A DNA stretch of 64,000 bases from BM506 sp031581485 (GCA_031581485.1 JAVLBA010000002.1:7404-71403); one strand, 5' to 3'; numbered from the stretch's first letter, positions 26,505 through 35,336 are shown. Translations and numbers: made by a program. Notes: generated by a model not told the origin, from the letters alone.

Positions 26505-27191
26505 ATGAAAACATTTCCCCTGGCGGCAATAGCCCTTTTTGTGATCCTGGCCTTAACGGCCATGGCCCCTGCAGCCCGGGCCGCAGCCGGCGATATCGCC
26601 CTGGGCGCCAGAATAAGCAGCCTGGGAATAGGTCCTGATCTCACTCTCGGTCTTTCCCACCAGCTCAACATCAGGGTGGCTGGCCACTGGGGCTCCTATG
26701 ATGTTGACGGCACCAGCGAGGATATCGACTATGAATGTGACCTGGAACTCCTCTCCGGTCTGGTGAGCGCCGAATGGTTTCCCCTTAAGGGCCGCGGCTT
26801 TCATCTGGTGGCCGGCGCCCTCTTCAATGGCAATAATCTCGAGGCCAGGGGCGAGATCAGCCCTTACCGCACCTATACTCTGGGCGGCACCGACTACTCG
26901 GGTACGGATGTCGGCCGCCTGCAAGGAGATATAGATTATAATCTCGTTGCCCCCTATGTGGGCCTGGGCTGGGGTAATCCGGTGCACAAAGATTCCAAAT
27001 GGGCCTTTTTCCTCGATCTTGGTGTCGCCTACCAGGGTGCCGCCGATGTCCGCCTGGACAGTACCGGCCCACTGGCCAGCGATCCCGAATTTCAGCGGAA
27101 CCTGCAGCAGGAAGAAGAAGACCTGGAGGATGACCTGGACCGGTTCAACTATTATCCGGTGATTGCCCTGGGCCTCACCTATAAATTTTAA
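26505..27191 (+). CDS. Predicted outer-membrane beta-barrel protein
   Basis: 228 aa. A Sec signal peptide (KTFPLAAIALFVILALTAMAPAARA, likely cut after ARA or AAA near residue 26) is followed by alternating amphipathic strands (DLTLGLSHQLNIRVAGHWGSYDV; APYVGLGWGN; AFFLDLGVAYQG). An acidic helix (QQEEEDLEDDLDRF) precedes a last strand ending LTYKF with a C-terminal Phe. Signal peptide, strand periodicity and terminal Phe suit a small 8-stranded barrel of the OmpW/OprF-like class. The function is not known; it stands alone between AIM24 and pgi. Confidence 0.72.
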   Translation: MKTFPLAAIALFVILALTAMAPAARAAAGDIALGARISSLGIGPDLTLGLSHQLNIRVAGHWGSYDVDGTSEDIDYECDLELLSGLVSAEWFPLKGRGFHLVAGALFNGNNLEARGEISPYRTYTLGGTDYSGTDVGRLQGDIDYNLVAPYVGLGWGNPVHKDSKWAFFLDLGVAYQGAADVRLDSTGPLASDPEFQRNLQQEEEDLEDDLDRFNYYPVIALGLTYKF

Positions 27192-27246
27192 AGCATCCTG
27201 CCAGCCCTTGGCTTCTTTTTTTTTGGGCAGCTGGCCATCCTCCAGT

Positions 27247-27293
27247 TTGACAGGTGCCCTGCTTTATGGTGAGATGATTTTTATCTTACCATA
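27247..27293 (+). promoter_or_regulatory. Promoter-associated palindrome upstream of pgi
   Basis: TTGACA at 27247-27252 is followed at promoter distance by an 11-base inverted repeat, TATGGTGAGAT (27265-27275) and ATCTTACCATA (27283-27293), with 10 of 11 positions complementary and a 7-base centre. The left arm covers the expected -10 region. The geometry suits a repressor operator. A 5' UTR hairpin is the alternative. Confidence 0.45.
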
Positions 27294-27338
27294 TCACGCT
27301 ATTAGCATCCCCATCTGCCCCTTTACAGGATTTGAGCC

Positions 27339-28958
27339 ATGGCCCCCTCTCCCGATCTCGACACCCTGCCCGCCTTCGCCACCCTTCAGGCCTTAAGCCA
27401 CCAGCTGCCGGACCTGACAGATCCGGCCCTCCTCACCCCGGACCGCCTCAAAAGCCACCGGAGCCACAGTGCCGGCTTTGACCTCTTCTATGCCACCCAG
27501 CGGGTGGATGAGCCCATCCTCACCGCCCTCCAGGCCCTGGCCGACCAGGGTGGTGTTATTGAGCAGTTCCTGGCCATGAAAAGGGGCGCGGTGATGAACA
27601 GGATCGAGGGCTGGCCAAGCGAAAACAGAGAGGTGTTGCACACCGCCTGCCGTGATCTTTTTGGCGCTCCCCATGCCCCGGAGGCAACGGACCAGGCCGA
27701 GGCGGAACTCAAAAAACTTGCTGCCTTCCTCGACGATCTGGACCAGGGCCGCCTCACCAATGAACAGGGCCATTCCTTCACAGACATGATCCAGGTCGGC
27801 ATTGGCGGCTCCGACCTGGGCCCCCGCGCCCTCTACCACGCCCTGGCCGCCTATAGCCGCCAGGGGCGGCAGATCCATTTCATCGCCAACGTCGATCCGG
27901 ATGACGGCCTGGCCGTGCTCAAGGGCCTGGATCTCTCCCGCACCCTGGTCAATGTCGTCTCCAAGAGCGGCACCACCCTGGAGACCCTGACCAATGAGGA
28001 GCTGGTCAAGGCCGCTTTTATCCGGGCCGGTCTGGATCCGGCCCGCCATTTTCTGGCGGTCACCGGCCAGGGCAGCCCCATGGACGATCCGGCCAAATAC
28101 CTGCGCTCCTTCTACATCTATGACTATATCGGCGGTCGCTACAGCGCCACCTCCATGGTGGGCGGCGTTATGCTCGGGTTTGCCCTGGGCCTGGAAAATT
28201 TCCGCGAGATCCTGCACGGCGCCCGCGACATGGACCGGGCCGCTGAGGAGAGAGAGTGCAGGCGCAACGTGCCGCTGCTCCTGGCCCTGCTCGGCATCTG
28301 GAACCGCAACTTCCTGGACCGGGAAACCTTGGCCATCCTGCCCTACAGTCAGGGTCTCTGCCGCTTCACCGCCCATCTTCAACAATGCGACATGGAGAGT
28401 AACGGCAAGAGCTGCAACCGCCAGGGCAAACCGCTCTCCTACCAGACCGGGCCCGTGGTGTGGGGTGAACCGGGCACCAATGGCCAACACGCCTTCTACC
28501 AGCTCATGCACCAGGGCACGGGTGTCATTCCTGTGGAATTTATCGGCTTCCGCAGCAATCAATACGACGGCGACATTCTGGTCAAGAAAACCACGAGCCA
28601 GGAGAAGCTGACCGCCAATCTCCTGGCCCAGTCTCTGGCCCTGGCCATGGGCCGGCAGCACGACAACCCCAACCGCTTCTTTGCCGGCAACCGCCCCAAC
28701 TCCCTGCTCATGGCAGACCGGCTCACCCCCTACAGCATGGGGGCGCTGCTGGCCCTCTATGAGGCCAAGATCGTCTTCCAGGGTTTCTTGTGGAATATCA
28801 ATTCCTTTGATCAGGAGGGGGTGCAGCTGGGAAAAATACTGGCCAGCAGACTACTTGACCACATGGCAGGCCAGAAAGAGGATACTCAATATGACGGCAA
28901 TAGCACGGACGCCCTGGGCTGGGCCCTGATGCAGATCACCGGGGTCGCCACAAGGTGA
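27339..28958 (+). CDS. pgi: Glucose-6-phosphate isomerase
   Basis: 539 aa. Interconverts glucose 6-phosphate and fructose 6-phosphate. Signatures: QVGIGGSDLGPRALYHAL, VVSKSGTTLETLTNEE, GGRYSATSMVGGVML, QQCDMESNGKS and GEPGTNGQHAFYQLMHQGT, with the catalytic Glu of GEPGTNGQH and a final Lys/His region (QLGKILA). Length and blocks are standard for bacterial Pgi. The ATG follows CAGGATTTGAGCC. It stands alone, ending just before a hairpin at 28963 that faces the aro operon. Confidence 0.98.
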   Translation: MAPSPDLDTLPAFATLQALSHQLPDLTDPALLTPDRLKSHRSHSAGFDLFYATQRVDEPILTALQALADQGGVIEQFLAMKRGAVMNRIEGWPSENREVLHTACRDLFGAPHAPEATDQAEAELKKLAAFLDDLDQGRLTNEQGHSFTDMIQVGIGGSDLGPRALYHALAAYSRQGRQIHFIANVDPDDGLAVLKGLDLSRTLVNVVSKSGTTLETLTNEELVKAAFIRAGLDPARHFLAVTGQGSPMDDPAKYLRSFYIYDYIGGRYSATSMVGGVMLGFALGLENFREILHGARDMDRAAEERECRRNVPLLLALLGIWNRNFLDRETLAILPYSQGLCRFTAHLQQCDMESNGKSCNRQGKPLSYQTGPVVWGEPGTNGQHAFYQLMHQGTGVIPVEFIGFRSNQYDGDILVKKTTSQEKLTANLLAQSLALAMGRQHDNPNRFFAGNRPNSLLMADRLTPYSMGALLALYEAKIVFQGFLWNINSFDQEGVQLGKILASRLLDHMAGQKEDTQYDGNSTDALGWALMQITGVATR

Positions 28959-28962
28959 AGAT

Positions 28963-28997
28963 GGGCAGCAGGAGAAGGCCTCTCCCTTCTGCTGCCC
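28963..28997. terminator. Hairpin between pgi and the convergent lipoprotein gene
   Basis: GGGCAGCAG at 28963-28971 pairs perfectly with CTGCTGCCC at 28989-28997. The T tract is poor (CCTTTAC), so it is a likely but not ideal terminator for both convergent units. Confidence 0.5.
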
Positions 28998-29021
28998 CCT
29001 TTACACGCTGCTGTTTGCTCT

Positions 29022-29213
29022 TTAGATGGGGACCTCATCCACGACATCAGCAGCCTGGTCAATGGCGTCATGGGCGGTATTGCCGGCCACCGGGATAATG
29101 GAAATCACCGCCGCGCCGAGGCGCATGGGCACGGTGACAACCTTGGTAAAGAAACAGCCGCTGACCATCAGGGCAACCACTACCAGCATAAGAGCTGTTT
29201 TCCACTTCATCAT
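29022..29213 (-). CDS. Small predicted lipoprotein
   Basis: 63 aa from an ATG at 29213 preceded by a GAGGAG box. N-terminal MMKWKTALMLVVVALMVSGC is a lipoprotein signal with lipobox VSGC. The mature part is only about 43 residues (FFTKVVTVPMRLGAAVISIIPVAG) and ends with an acidic helix. It resembles the small uncharacterised lipoproteins grouped as DUF6726, but that is a loose similarity. Located 31 bases after aroA, probably the last gene of the aro operon. Confidence 0.65.
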   Translation of the reverse strand: MMKWKTALMLVVVALMVSGCFFTKVVTVPMRLGAAVISIIPVAGNTAHDAIDQAADVVDEVPI

Positions 29214-29244
29214 ACCTACTCTCCTCTTTTTTTTGCCGTCAAAG

Positions 29245-30522
29245 TCAAGGCCCCTCATAGAGCCACTGAAACCGCTCCCAGAAGTCCGGAAAGGACTTCA
29301 CCACACACTCTCTGTTTTTGATCTTCACCCCGGGGGTCACCAAGCCAGCCACTCCGAAACACATGGCAATGCGGTGGTCGTTATAGGTGTCGATCTCAGC
29401 CCCGTGCAGTGCAGCGCCGTTGGCGGCCCCCTCGATAATGAGGGCATCCGGCCTCTCCTCCACCCTGGCCCCCATCTTGGCAAGCTCCGTGGCCACGGCC
29501 GTTATCCTGTCACATTCCTTGATGCGCAGATGGGCGATATTCTTGATGATGGTCCTGCCCTTGGCATGGGCCGCCACAATGGCCAGGGTGGGGGCCACAT
29601 CAGGGCAGTCTCCCATGTCCACCTCCACGCCGCGCAGCTCCCGGGGACCCACCACGGTGATGCCATCGCCATAGTCGACGGTGCAACCCATCCGGGCCAG
29701 GATCTCCACCAGGGCGGTATCCCCCTGCAGGGAGGGATGCGGCACATTCTCCACCCGGACCCTGCCGCCGGTGATGGCGGCTGCTGCAAAGAAATAGGAA
29801 GCGCTGGAGGCATCGCCCTCCACCTGATAGGTAGTGGCCTCATAGGCCTTGGGGCGGATGGCAAAATAATTGAGCTGGACGCTGGCCGTAAGGTCGGCGC
29901 CAAAGGCGCGCATCACGGCCAGGGTCATGGTGACATAGGGTTTGGAAGGGACCTGGCCCTCCACATGGAGAATGGCCTGGTGCCGGGCATAGGGGGCAAC
30001 CAGGAGCAGGGAAGAGAGATATTGACTCGATTTGCCCGCCGGCAGGGTGGTCTCGCCGCCCTGAATGCCGCGGGCCTTAATGGCCAGGGGCGGACAGCCG
30101 GTATTGTTGATGGAGCGGATATCAACGCCCCAGCCGGTGAGGGCCTGGATCAGAGGCGCAATGGGGCGCTCCTCCATCCGTTTCTCGCCGGCAATAATAA
30201 AGCTCCCCTGGCCCAGGGCAACAACAGAGGCGAGAAAGCGGGTGGCGGTCCCGTTGTTGCCCAGGAAAATCTCCTGGGCCGGGGTGACAATGCGGCCGCC
30301 GGTGCCCTTTATTGTCCACGACTCCTTCCTCCTTATCACCTCGATACCCATGGCCTGGAGGGCGGTGGCCGTATAGGCGGTATCCTCGCTGGCCAGGGGG
30401 CCGATCAGGGTGGACTCGCCCTGGGCCAAGGCGGCGGCAATGAGGGCGCGCTGGGTGATGGACTTGGAGCCCGGCACCTTCAGGTCAAGATCAACAGTGG
30501 CCAGGGGGGTTATTTCGTGCAT
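29245..30522 (-). CDS. aroA: 3-phosphoshikimate 1-carboxyvinyltransferase (EPSP synthase)
   Basis: 425 aa. Joins shikimate 3-phosphate and PEP in the sixth step of aromatic biosynthesis. Motifs: VPGSKSITQRALIAAALAQG, the PEP site LGNNGTATRFL, RMEERPIAPLIQALTGWGVDI and the C-terminal DHRIAMCFGVAGL. The active-site LGNNGTA differs from the usual LGNAGTA. In the inhibitor-insensitive class II enzymes the Gly-Ala position is changed in a related way, so sensitivity class cannot be decided by eye. It follows aroE by 42 bases in the same direction. Confidence 0.97.
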   Translation of the reverse strand: MHEITPLATVDLDLKVPGSKSITQRALIAAALAQGESTLIGPLASEDTAYTATALQAMGIEVIRRKESWTIKGTGGRIVTPAQEIFLGNNGTATRFLASVVALGQGSFIIAGEKRMEERPIAPLIQALTGWGVDIRSINNTGCPPLAIKARGIQGGETTLPAGKSSQYLSSLLLVAPYARHQAILHVEGQVPSKPYVTMTLAVMRAFGADLTASVQLNYFAIRPKAYEATTYQVEGDASSASYFFAAAAITGGRVRVENVPHPSLQGDTALVEILARMGCTVDYGDGITVVGPRELRGVEVDMGDCPDVAPTLAIVAAHAKGRTIIKNIAHLRIKECDRITAVATELAKMGARVEERPDALIIEGAANGAALHGAEIDTYNDHRIAMCFGVAGLVTPGVKIKNRECVVKSFPDFWERFQWLYEGP

Positions 30523-30564
30523 GATTCCCGTCTGAAAAATTCAATTAATAAAAAAGGGGGCCTG

Positions 30565-31380
30565 TCAGCGGCCCAGGTTCGCCATCACTTCCCGGGCCAT
30601 GACAGCCAGGGGCGCCGGACGGCCGGTCCACAGTTCAAACTGGGCAGCCCCCTGATGCAGGAGCATCTGCAGGCCGTTAATGGTGACACAGCCCGCCTCT
30701 TTGGCCTCTTTGAGCAGCCTGGTCTCCAGGGGGGCGTAGACAATGTCCATCACCACCGGAAAATCGCCTACCTTGTCGGCCGGCACCAGACTCCTGTCCG
30801 CCAGGGCCGCCATGCCCACGGAGGTGGCATTGACCACGGCAGCCGCGGCCAGACGGCTGATATCCGCCAGGGGATGCCAGGGGCAGGCCAGCTGTCTGGC
30901 CAGGGCCTGGCCCGGGCCGGGGCTGCGGCTGGCAATGGTGAGCCGGGCCCCAGCCTCCAGGAGACCAAAACCAATGGCCCGGGCCGAGCCGCCGGCCCCC
31001 AGGAGGAGGACCGAGGCCCCGTTGAGATCCATTTCTGCGGCCAAGGCCCGGTTGGCCCCCAGCCAGTCCGTATTATAGCCCTTGACCCTGGCCCCGGAGA
31101 AAACCAGGGTATTCACCGCGCCGATCTTAGCGGCCACCGGGTCAATCTCATCCAGACAGGCCATCACCGCCTGCTTATGGGGGATGGTGACGCTGACTCC
31201 CCGGATACCAAGGGCCTTGCAGCCGATAATGGCCGCCTCCACATCCTCCACAGGAAAGGGGACATAGACGCCGTTGAGGCCGGTGGCAACAAAGGCGGCA
31301 TTATGCATGGCCGGACTGAGACTGTGGCTCACCGGATTACCCATGATGCCATGCACCAGGGTGGTGCCGCTGATCTTCAT
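30565..31380 (-). CDS. aroE: Shikimate dehydrogenase
   Basis: 271 aa from the ATG at 31380, which overlaps the aroD stop as ATGA (31377-31380); the longer frame to 31527 is rejected. NADPH-dependent reduction of 3-dehydroshikimate. Substrate motif GNPVSHSLSPAMHNAAF, catalytic SVTIPHKQAVMACLD (Lys), N-T-D in VKGYNTDWLGA, cofactor loop LLGAGGSARAI. Standard length. Coupled to aroD and followed by aroA, which gives three shikimate-pathway steps in one operon. Confidence 0.98.
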   Translation of the reverse strand: MKISGTTLVHGIMGNPVSHSLSPAMHNAAFVATGLNGVYVPFPVEDVEAAIIGCKALGIRGVSVTIPHKQAVMACLDEIDPVAAKIGAVNTLVFSGARVKGYNTDWLGANRALAAEMDLNGASVLLLGAGGSARAIGFGLLEAGARLTIASRSPGPGQALARQLACPWHPLADISRLAAAAVVNATSVGMAALADRSLVPADKVGDFPVVMDIVYAPLETRLLKEAKEAGCVTINGLQMLLHQGAAQFELWTGRPAPLAVMAREVMANLGR

Positions 31381-32075
31381 CGAACAAGCTCCTGGATGGT
31401 ATGCAGCTCGGCAAGAGTGAGCTGGCCCGGGGCTGTGCAGCTTTGCCGGTCCGCTGCCGCATAGGTAAGGACACCGCCCAGCTCCAGGGTGGCGGCCCGA
31501 CTGATCTTGCCGGCCTGGCCCATGCAAAAGGCGGCCAGGGGAAAACGCTCTTTGGCGGCCAGGAGCTGGAGGCCAAGGACACGCAGGCAGTCGGTATGGT
31601 CGCGGGCCATGGTGACCATCTTGCCGATATCAGCACCGCTTTGGCACTGGCGCCTGAAGATATCGGCCAGCACCGCATCATCTGGCGTGTCGCTGAAATT
31701 ATGCCAGGAGACAATGACTTTTGTTTCTGCCGAGGCGGCGGCAGCGAGAATCTGCCGGCGGCTCTCCACAGGGGCCAGCAATTCTATATCCACATAGGCG
31801 GCGCCGCTTTGTATGGCCTCCACAAGCAGGGCAATGCGCGCCTCTTCAGAACCGTGCCAGCTCCCCCCCTCCCAGGAGGGGCGGTTGGTGAAGAGAAGCG
31901 GCACCTCAACACCTTCCACAAAGGGCTGCACTGCCGGGCGATCAAGAAGATCGAGACGGATTTCAACAAGATCCGCACTCCCCTGACAGCGGCGCGCCGC
32001 CGCAAGGGCCGCGGCCAGACCTGGCTCGGCAATGGAGAGACATATTTTCTGGGGGCAGGGCCGGGCACTATCCAT
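31377..32075 (-). CDS. aroD: 3-dehydroquinate dehydratase, type I
   Basis: 232 aa. The type I class uses a Schiff-base lysine: VEIRLDLLD, VIVSWHNFSDTP with the catalytic His, and DIGKMVTMA with the Lys. The tail LELGGVLTYAA matches the family. First gene of the aro operon; its start is 148 bases from the divergent thpR. The N-terminal MDSARPCPQKICLSIAEPG is slightly longer than usual. Start supported by GGAGACAAGAG upstream, although the spacing is long. Confidence 0.93.
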   Translation of the reverse strand: MDSARPCPQKICLSIAEPGLAAALAAARRCQGSADLVEIRLDLLDRPAVQPFVEGVEVPLLFTNRPSWEGGSWHGSEEARIALLVEAIQSGAAYVDIELLAPVESRRQILAAAASAETKVIVSWHNFSDTPDDAVLADIFRRQCQSGADIGKMVTMARDHTDCLRVLGLQLLAAKERFPLAAFCMGQAGKISRAATLELGGVLTYAAADRQSCTAPGQLTLAELHTIQELVR

Positions 32076-32223
32076 TTTTTTTCTCTTGTCTCCTGCCCTG
32101 TTTTAGAGGCATGATCATCTGATAAGGAGGAAGGATTCTTCTTATTCCATCATGACCTGAAAGTCAATATTGGCGCCGCAAGATCCGGGGCATGGCCCCT
32201 GTCCCGGACACGGAGAACCGCCC

Positions 32224-32787
32224 ATGCCCCGACTCTTTATTGCCCTTGACCTGCCGGCAGAGATCAAGGCCGCCATACGCCTGCTCTGCACCGGCCTGCC
32301 CGGGGCCCGCTGGGTGCCGGATGAGCAGCTCCATCTCACCCTGCGCTTTATCGGCGATCTGAACCCCTCGCGCCTGGCTGAAGTGAAGGGCCAGCTGGCT
32401 GAGGTCAGGGCCAAACCCTTCCCCCTCCATATCGAGGGAGTGGGCCTTTTCCCACCTGTCGGCAGGCCCCGGGTGCTCTGGGTGGGACTCAAGAAGAGCG
32501 ATGCCCTGCTGGAGCTGCGCACCGAGGTGGATCGCGCCTTGGGCCACCTCGACATCCCCCCGGAAAAGAAAAAATTCGCCCCCCATCTCACCATTGCCAG
32601 GCTGGCCAAGAGACCGGAGCCCCTCCTGGAGGCCTATCTCCTGGCCCACAACCTCTTCCGACAACCAGCCTTCCAGGTCAACTCCTTCCGCCTCTACTCA
32701 AGCATCCTGCGCCCGGCAGGCGCCGTCCACACCTGCGAGGCCGAATATCTCCTGCGAACGGATCCTCGAGAAGTGGGTCAGAGATGA
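32224..32787 (+). CDS. thpR: RNA 2',3'-cyclic phosphodiesterase (LigT/ThpR family)
   Basis: 187 aa from the ATG at 32224. Two HxT motifs, LHLTLRFIG and PHLTIAR, define the 2H phosphoesterase fold. RLFIALDLP is the family start. ThpR hydrolyses 2',3'-cyclic phosphate ends, as known for the 2'-5' RNA ligase family, and its cellular role is unclear. It is divergent from aroD and convergent with ispDF, with 51 bases between. Confidence 0.93.
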   Translation: MPRLFIALDLPAEIKAAIRLLCTGLPGARWVPDEQLHLTLRFIGDLNPSRLAEVKGQLAEVRAKPFPLHIEGVGLFPPVGRPRVLWVGLKKSDALLELRTEVDRALGHLDIPPEKKKFAPHLTIARLAKRPEPLLEAYLLAHNLFRQPAFQVNSFRLYSSILRPAGAVHTCEAEYLLRTDPREVGQR

Positions 32788-32838
32788 AGCAGTTGGGTTG
32801 CCATACTCATCGCCGATAGTTCTGCACCACTGTTTTTT

Positions 32839-34035
32839 TTATGAATCCTGCCCATGGGGAAGCATCAGCACCACGGCGTGGGCGGCAATGCCCTCCCCGC
32901 GACCGGCAAAGCCCATCTTCTCGGTGGTGGTGCCCTTGAGATTAAGCTGGCTGGCGGCCACCTGACAGATCTGGCCGAGATTTTCCTGCATGGCCGCCCA
33001 GTGAGGGGCAAGTTTGGGCTGCTGGGCAATAACCGTGATATCGGCATTGCCCAGCCGGTATCCCTTGCCTCTGGCCAGGGCCATGACCTCTTCCAGGAGA
33101 CGCAGGGAGGAGATGCCCGCATAGGCCGGCTCTGAATCAGGGAAATGGCGGCCGATATCACCCAGGCCCAGGGCGCCCAGGATGGCATCACAGAGGGCGT
33201 GGGTGAGGACATCGGCATCGGAATGGCCCAACAGACCACGCTCATGGGCAATGACCACCCCACCCAGGACCAGATCACGGCCCGCCACCAGGGCATGGGC
33301 GTCATAGCCGTGACCAATGCGCTCTCTCTTGTTCTTATGATCCATGGTATCCATATTCTGGTCTGTTTGGAGAAGGGCAGCGGCAAGCTGGAGGTCTTCC
33401 GGCCGGGTTATCTTGATATTGCGCTCCGAGCCTTCCACCACCACCATCTTTTCGCCCACGGCCTCCAGAAAGGCCGCCTCATCCGTACCGATAAAGTCCG
33501 GCCCCACCAGGGCCATGGCCCGGCGCAGGACCTCGGGCCGCATCACCTGCGGGGTCTGGGCCTGCCAGAGGGCGCTGCGATCCACTGTGGAGCGGATGAC
33601 CCCGCTTACCTCCACATCCTTCAAGGTGTCCTTGACGGCCAGGGCAGCCAAGGCAGCGCCCTGTTCCCGGGCAACCTGCAGACAGCGACTGATCAGCTCC
33701 GGGGTGACCAGGGGTCTGGCCCCGTCATGAACCACGATGAATTCCGTCCCCGCCGGCAGGACGGCCAGACCACTGGCCACCGAGTCCTGACGCCGCCCCC
33801 CACCCGCCACCACCTGCCGCACCTTGCGCAGGCCATGCTCAGCCACCAGGGCACGGGTGGCCTGGAGATGAGCGCCGGGCACCACCACAATGACCCCGTC
33901 AATAGCAGGGGTGGCCTCAAAGGCCCGCAGGGTATGCACCAAAAGGGGCACCCCCAGAAGCTCACAATATTGCTTGGGCAGGGCCAGACCCATCCGGCTG
34001 CCCAGGCCGCCGGCCGGAATTATGGCGATGTTCAT
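32839..34035 (-). CDS. ispDF: Bifunctional IspD/IspF, MEP pathway enzyme
   Basis: 398 aa fusion. Residues 1-about 225 are 2-C-methyl-D-erythritol 4-phosphate cytidylyltransferase: IIPAGGLGSRMGLALPKQY, VHDGARPLV, QTPQVMRPEVL. After a linker at about 225-240, residues about 240-398 are 2-C-methyl-D-erythritol 2,4-cyclodiphosphate synthase: RIGHGYDAHALV, GLLGHSDADVLTHALCDAILGA, FPDSEP. Such fusions occur in several proteobacteria and skip the IspE step between them. The start has GGAGAACCTGAAAGAG before it. Convergent with thpR; upstream lies an inverted repeat and rnpB. Confidence 0.98.
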   Translation of the reverse strand: MNIAIIPAGGLGSRMGLALPKQYCELLGVPLLVHTLRAFEATPAIDGVIVVVPGAHLQATRALVAEHGLRKVRQVVAGGGRRQDSVASGLAVLPAGTEFIVVHDGARPLVTPELISRCLQVAREQGAALAALAVKDTLKDVEVSGVIRSTVDRSALWQAQTPQVMRPEVLRRAMALVGPDFIGTDEAAFLEAVGEKMVVVEGSERNIKITRPEDLQLAAALLQTDQNMDTMDHKNKRERIGHGYDAHALVAGRDLVLGGVVIAHERGLLGHSDADVLTHALCDAILGALGLGDIGRHFPDSEPAYAGISSLRLLEEVMALARGKGYRLGNADITVIAQQPKLAPHWAAMQENLGQICQVAASQLNLKGTTTEKMGFAGRGEGIAAHAVVLMLPHGQDS

Positions 34036-34083
34036 CTCTTTCAGGTTCTCCGCTCAAAATATCAGCCGCTAAGGGGCCCTCAA

Positions 34084-34142
34084 ACCACAAAGGCACAGAG
34101 ACACAAAGGAGGGAAACCTCTGTGCCTTTGTGCCTCTGTGGT
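34084..34142. repeat. Imperfect inverted repeat of CCACAAAGGCACA type
   Basis: ACCACAAAGGCACAGAG at the left is mirrored by CTCTGTGG at the right, with internal GCACA/TGTGC repeats in both arms. The same motif family appears at 63977 at the window end. Short CAC-AAAG repeats of this kind are dispersed in many desulfobacterial genomes (general knowledge, not checked). Confidence 0.75.
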
Positions 34143-34177
34143 AAACAGCTGCCTTGTCGACAGCACGAAAATAAAAA

Positions 34178-34528
34178 AAAGTGGGCTATAAGCCGAATTC
34201 TGTACCAGCCCAAGGGCCGGCCATGATCATTTCTCTAAGAATGCCGGTCGCCCGGCATCTCAAGCAACCTACCCGAAGGCACGAGCGGGCAGCCCTTAAC
34301 GCCTTCCTATTTGGTCTTGCTCCGGGTGGGGTTTGCCCTGCCCCTGATGTCACCACCAGGGCGGTGAGCTCTTACCTCGCCTTTTCACCCTTACCCCCGA
34401 GGGGGCGGTATCTTTTCTGTGGCACTTTCCCGGGGTCACCCCCGGTTCATGTTATGAACCACCCTGCCCTGCGGAGTTCGGACTTTCCTCTGGCCGTTCA
34501 AGACGACCAGCGATCATGCACCCACTTA
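34178..34528 (-). ncRNA. rnpB: RNase P RNA
   Basis: Read on the minus strand, the transcript begins AAGTGGGTGCATGATCGC and soon reaches AGAGGAAAGTCCGAACTCC, the conserved core of RNase P RNA. It ends ACAGAATTCGGCTTATAGCC followed by CCCACTT. The first seven bases (AAGTGGG) pair with the last seven (CCCACTT) as helix P1. An internal GTGCCACAGAAAAGATACCGCC block matches the conserved P-region before the 3' end. T-rich DNA after the 3' end acts as terminator. Type A bacterial RNase P, ribozyme for tRNA 5' processing; exact ends are good to a few bases. Confidence 0.95.
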
Positions 34529-34575
34529 AAACTTTTTTGATCAAGGCAAAAAAACCAGACCCCGATCAGCGAGAG

Positions 34576-34612
34576 ATTGCCCGGCAATGGCCATGGGCCG
34601 CTGCCGGGCAAT
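34576..34612. terminator. Hairpin between rnpB and the zinc-ribbon gene
   Basis: ATTGCCCGGCA at 34576-34586 pairs perfectly with TGCCGGGCAAT at 34602-34612 around a 15-base loop. No clear T tract follows on the minus strand. It sits just past the zinc-ribbon stop and may be a factor-assisted terminator. Confidence 0.45.
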
Positions 34613-34619
34613 TTCGCCC

Positions 34620-35336
34620 TTATTCTTCTTCTTCCGGCTTATTGTACATCATGCGCTGACAGGTAGGACAGCTATGGAGCTGGTCGCCGCGCAGCACCTC
34701 ATTATATTGCTGGGCCGGGATATTCATATAACAGCCCTGGCACACCCCATTGGTAACCCCGACAATGGCCATACCGTTGCGACGATCCCTGAGCTGCTCA
34801 TAGCGCTTATATATGGCAGGGGACACCTTGTTGGCCTTTTCAGAACGGGCCTTGTCGATTTCCTTCTTCTGCTTGTCCAGTTCCTTGGCCAGGGCCGCAA
34901 CCTTGGCCTTCTCCGCCAACAGGAGCTTCTCTTCCTCATCAGAGGTGTTGTTGAGCAGCTCGATTTTGGCAACCATGGCCTCGCCGATTTCCGTATAGCG
35001 CAGAATCTCTTCTTCGCGCTGCTTGTTCGCCGCCTTGGTGCCTTCAATCTCCTTGAGCAGGGACTGATATTCACGATTGGTCTGGACATTCATCAGCTTG
35101 ACCTGGCGATCCTTGAAACGGATGGTCTCCTCCTCCAGCTCCTGCTCAACATCCTTCTTTTCTTTTTCCACCACCTCCAGGCGTTCAGCAAGATCAGCGG
35201 CCTCTTCCCGCCGGGCATCAATAGCGGTCTGCCGTTGGTCCAGATCTCCGTATCCCTTGGCTATTTCTTCATCAAGCCTACGGATCCGCAGGTCAATATC
35301 CTGCAATTCAAGCAGTTTTCCTAACTCTTTCTTCAC
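34620..35336 (-). CDS. C4-type zinc-ribbon coiled-coil protein (CT398/HP0958 family)
   Basis: 238 aa. A long antiparallel coiled coil (residues about 1-170, Lys/Glu/Arg-rich, with MNVQTNREYQSLLKEIE) is followed by a C4 zinc ribbon (GVCQGCYMNIPAQQYNEV and HSCPTCQRMMY). This is the COG1579 family. In Helicobacter the homologue HP0958 is needed for flagellation and binds RpoN and flagellin mRNA; in Chlamydia CT398 interacts with sigma-54 and secretion proteins. Whether that applies here is inference, though the window does carry sigma-54-type sites. It follows the Nif3-like gene by 63 bases. Confidence 0.88.
   Translation of the reverse strand: MKKELGKLLELQDIDLRIRRLDEEIAKGYGDLDQRQTAIDARREEAADLAERLEVVEKEKKDVEQELEEETIRFKDRQVKLMNVQTNREYQSLLKEIEGTKAANKQREEEILRYTEIGEAMVAKIELLNNTSDEEEKLLLAEKAKVAALAKELDKQKKEIDKARSEKANKVSPAIYKRYEQLRDRRNGMAIVGVTNGVCQGCYMNIPAQQYNEVLRGDQLHSCPTCQRMMYNKPEEEE

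Noticed and set aside
29026..31464. An 812-residue plus-strand open frame
   Set aside because: It is antisense to aroA and aroE, has Gly/His/Gln-rich composition typical of the reverse of GC-rich coding DNA, and no recognisable domain.
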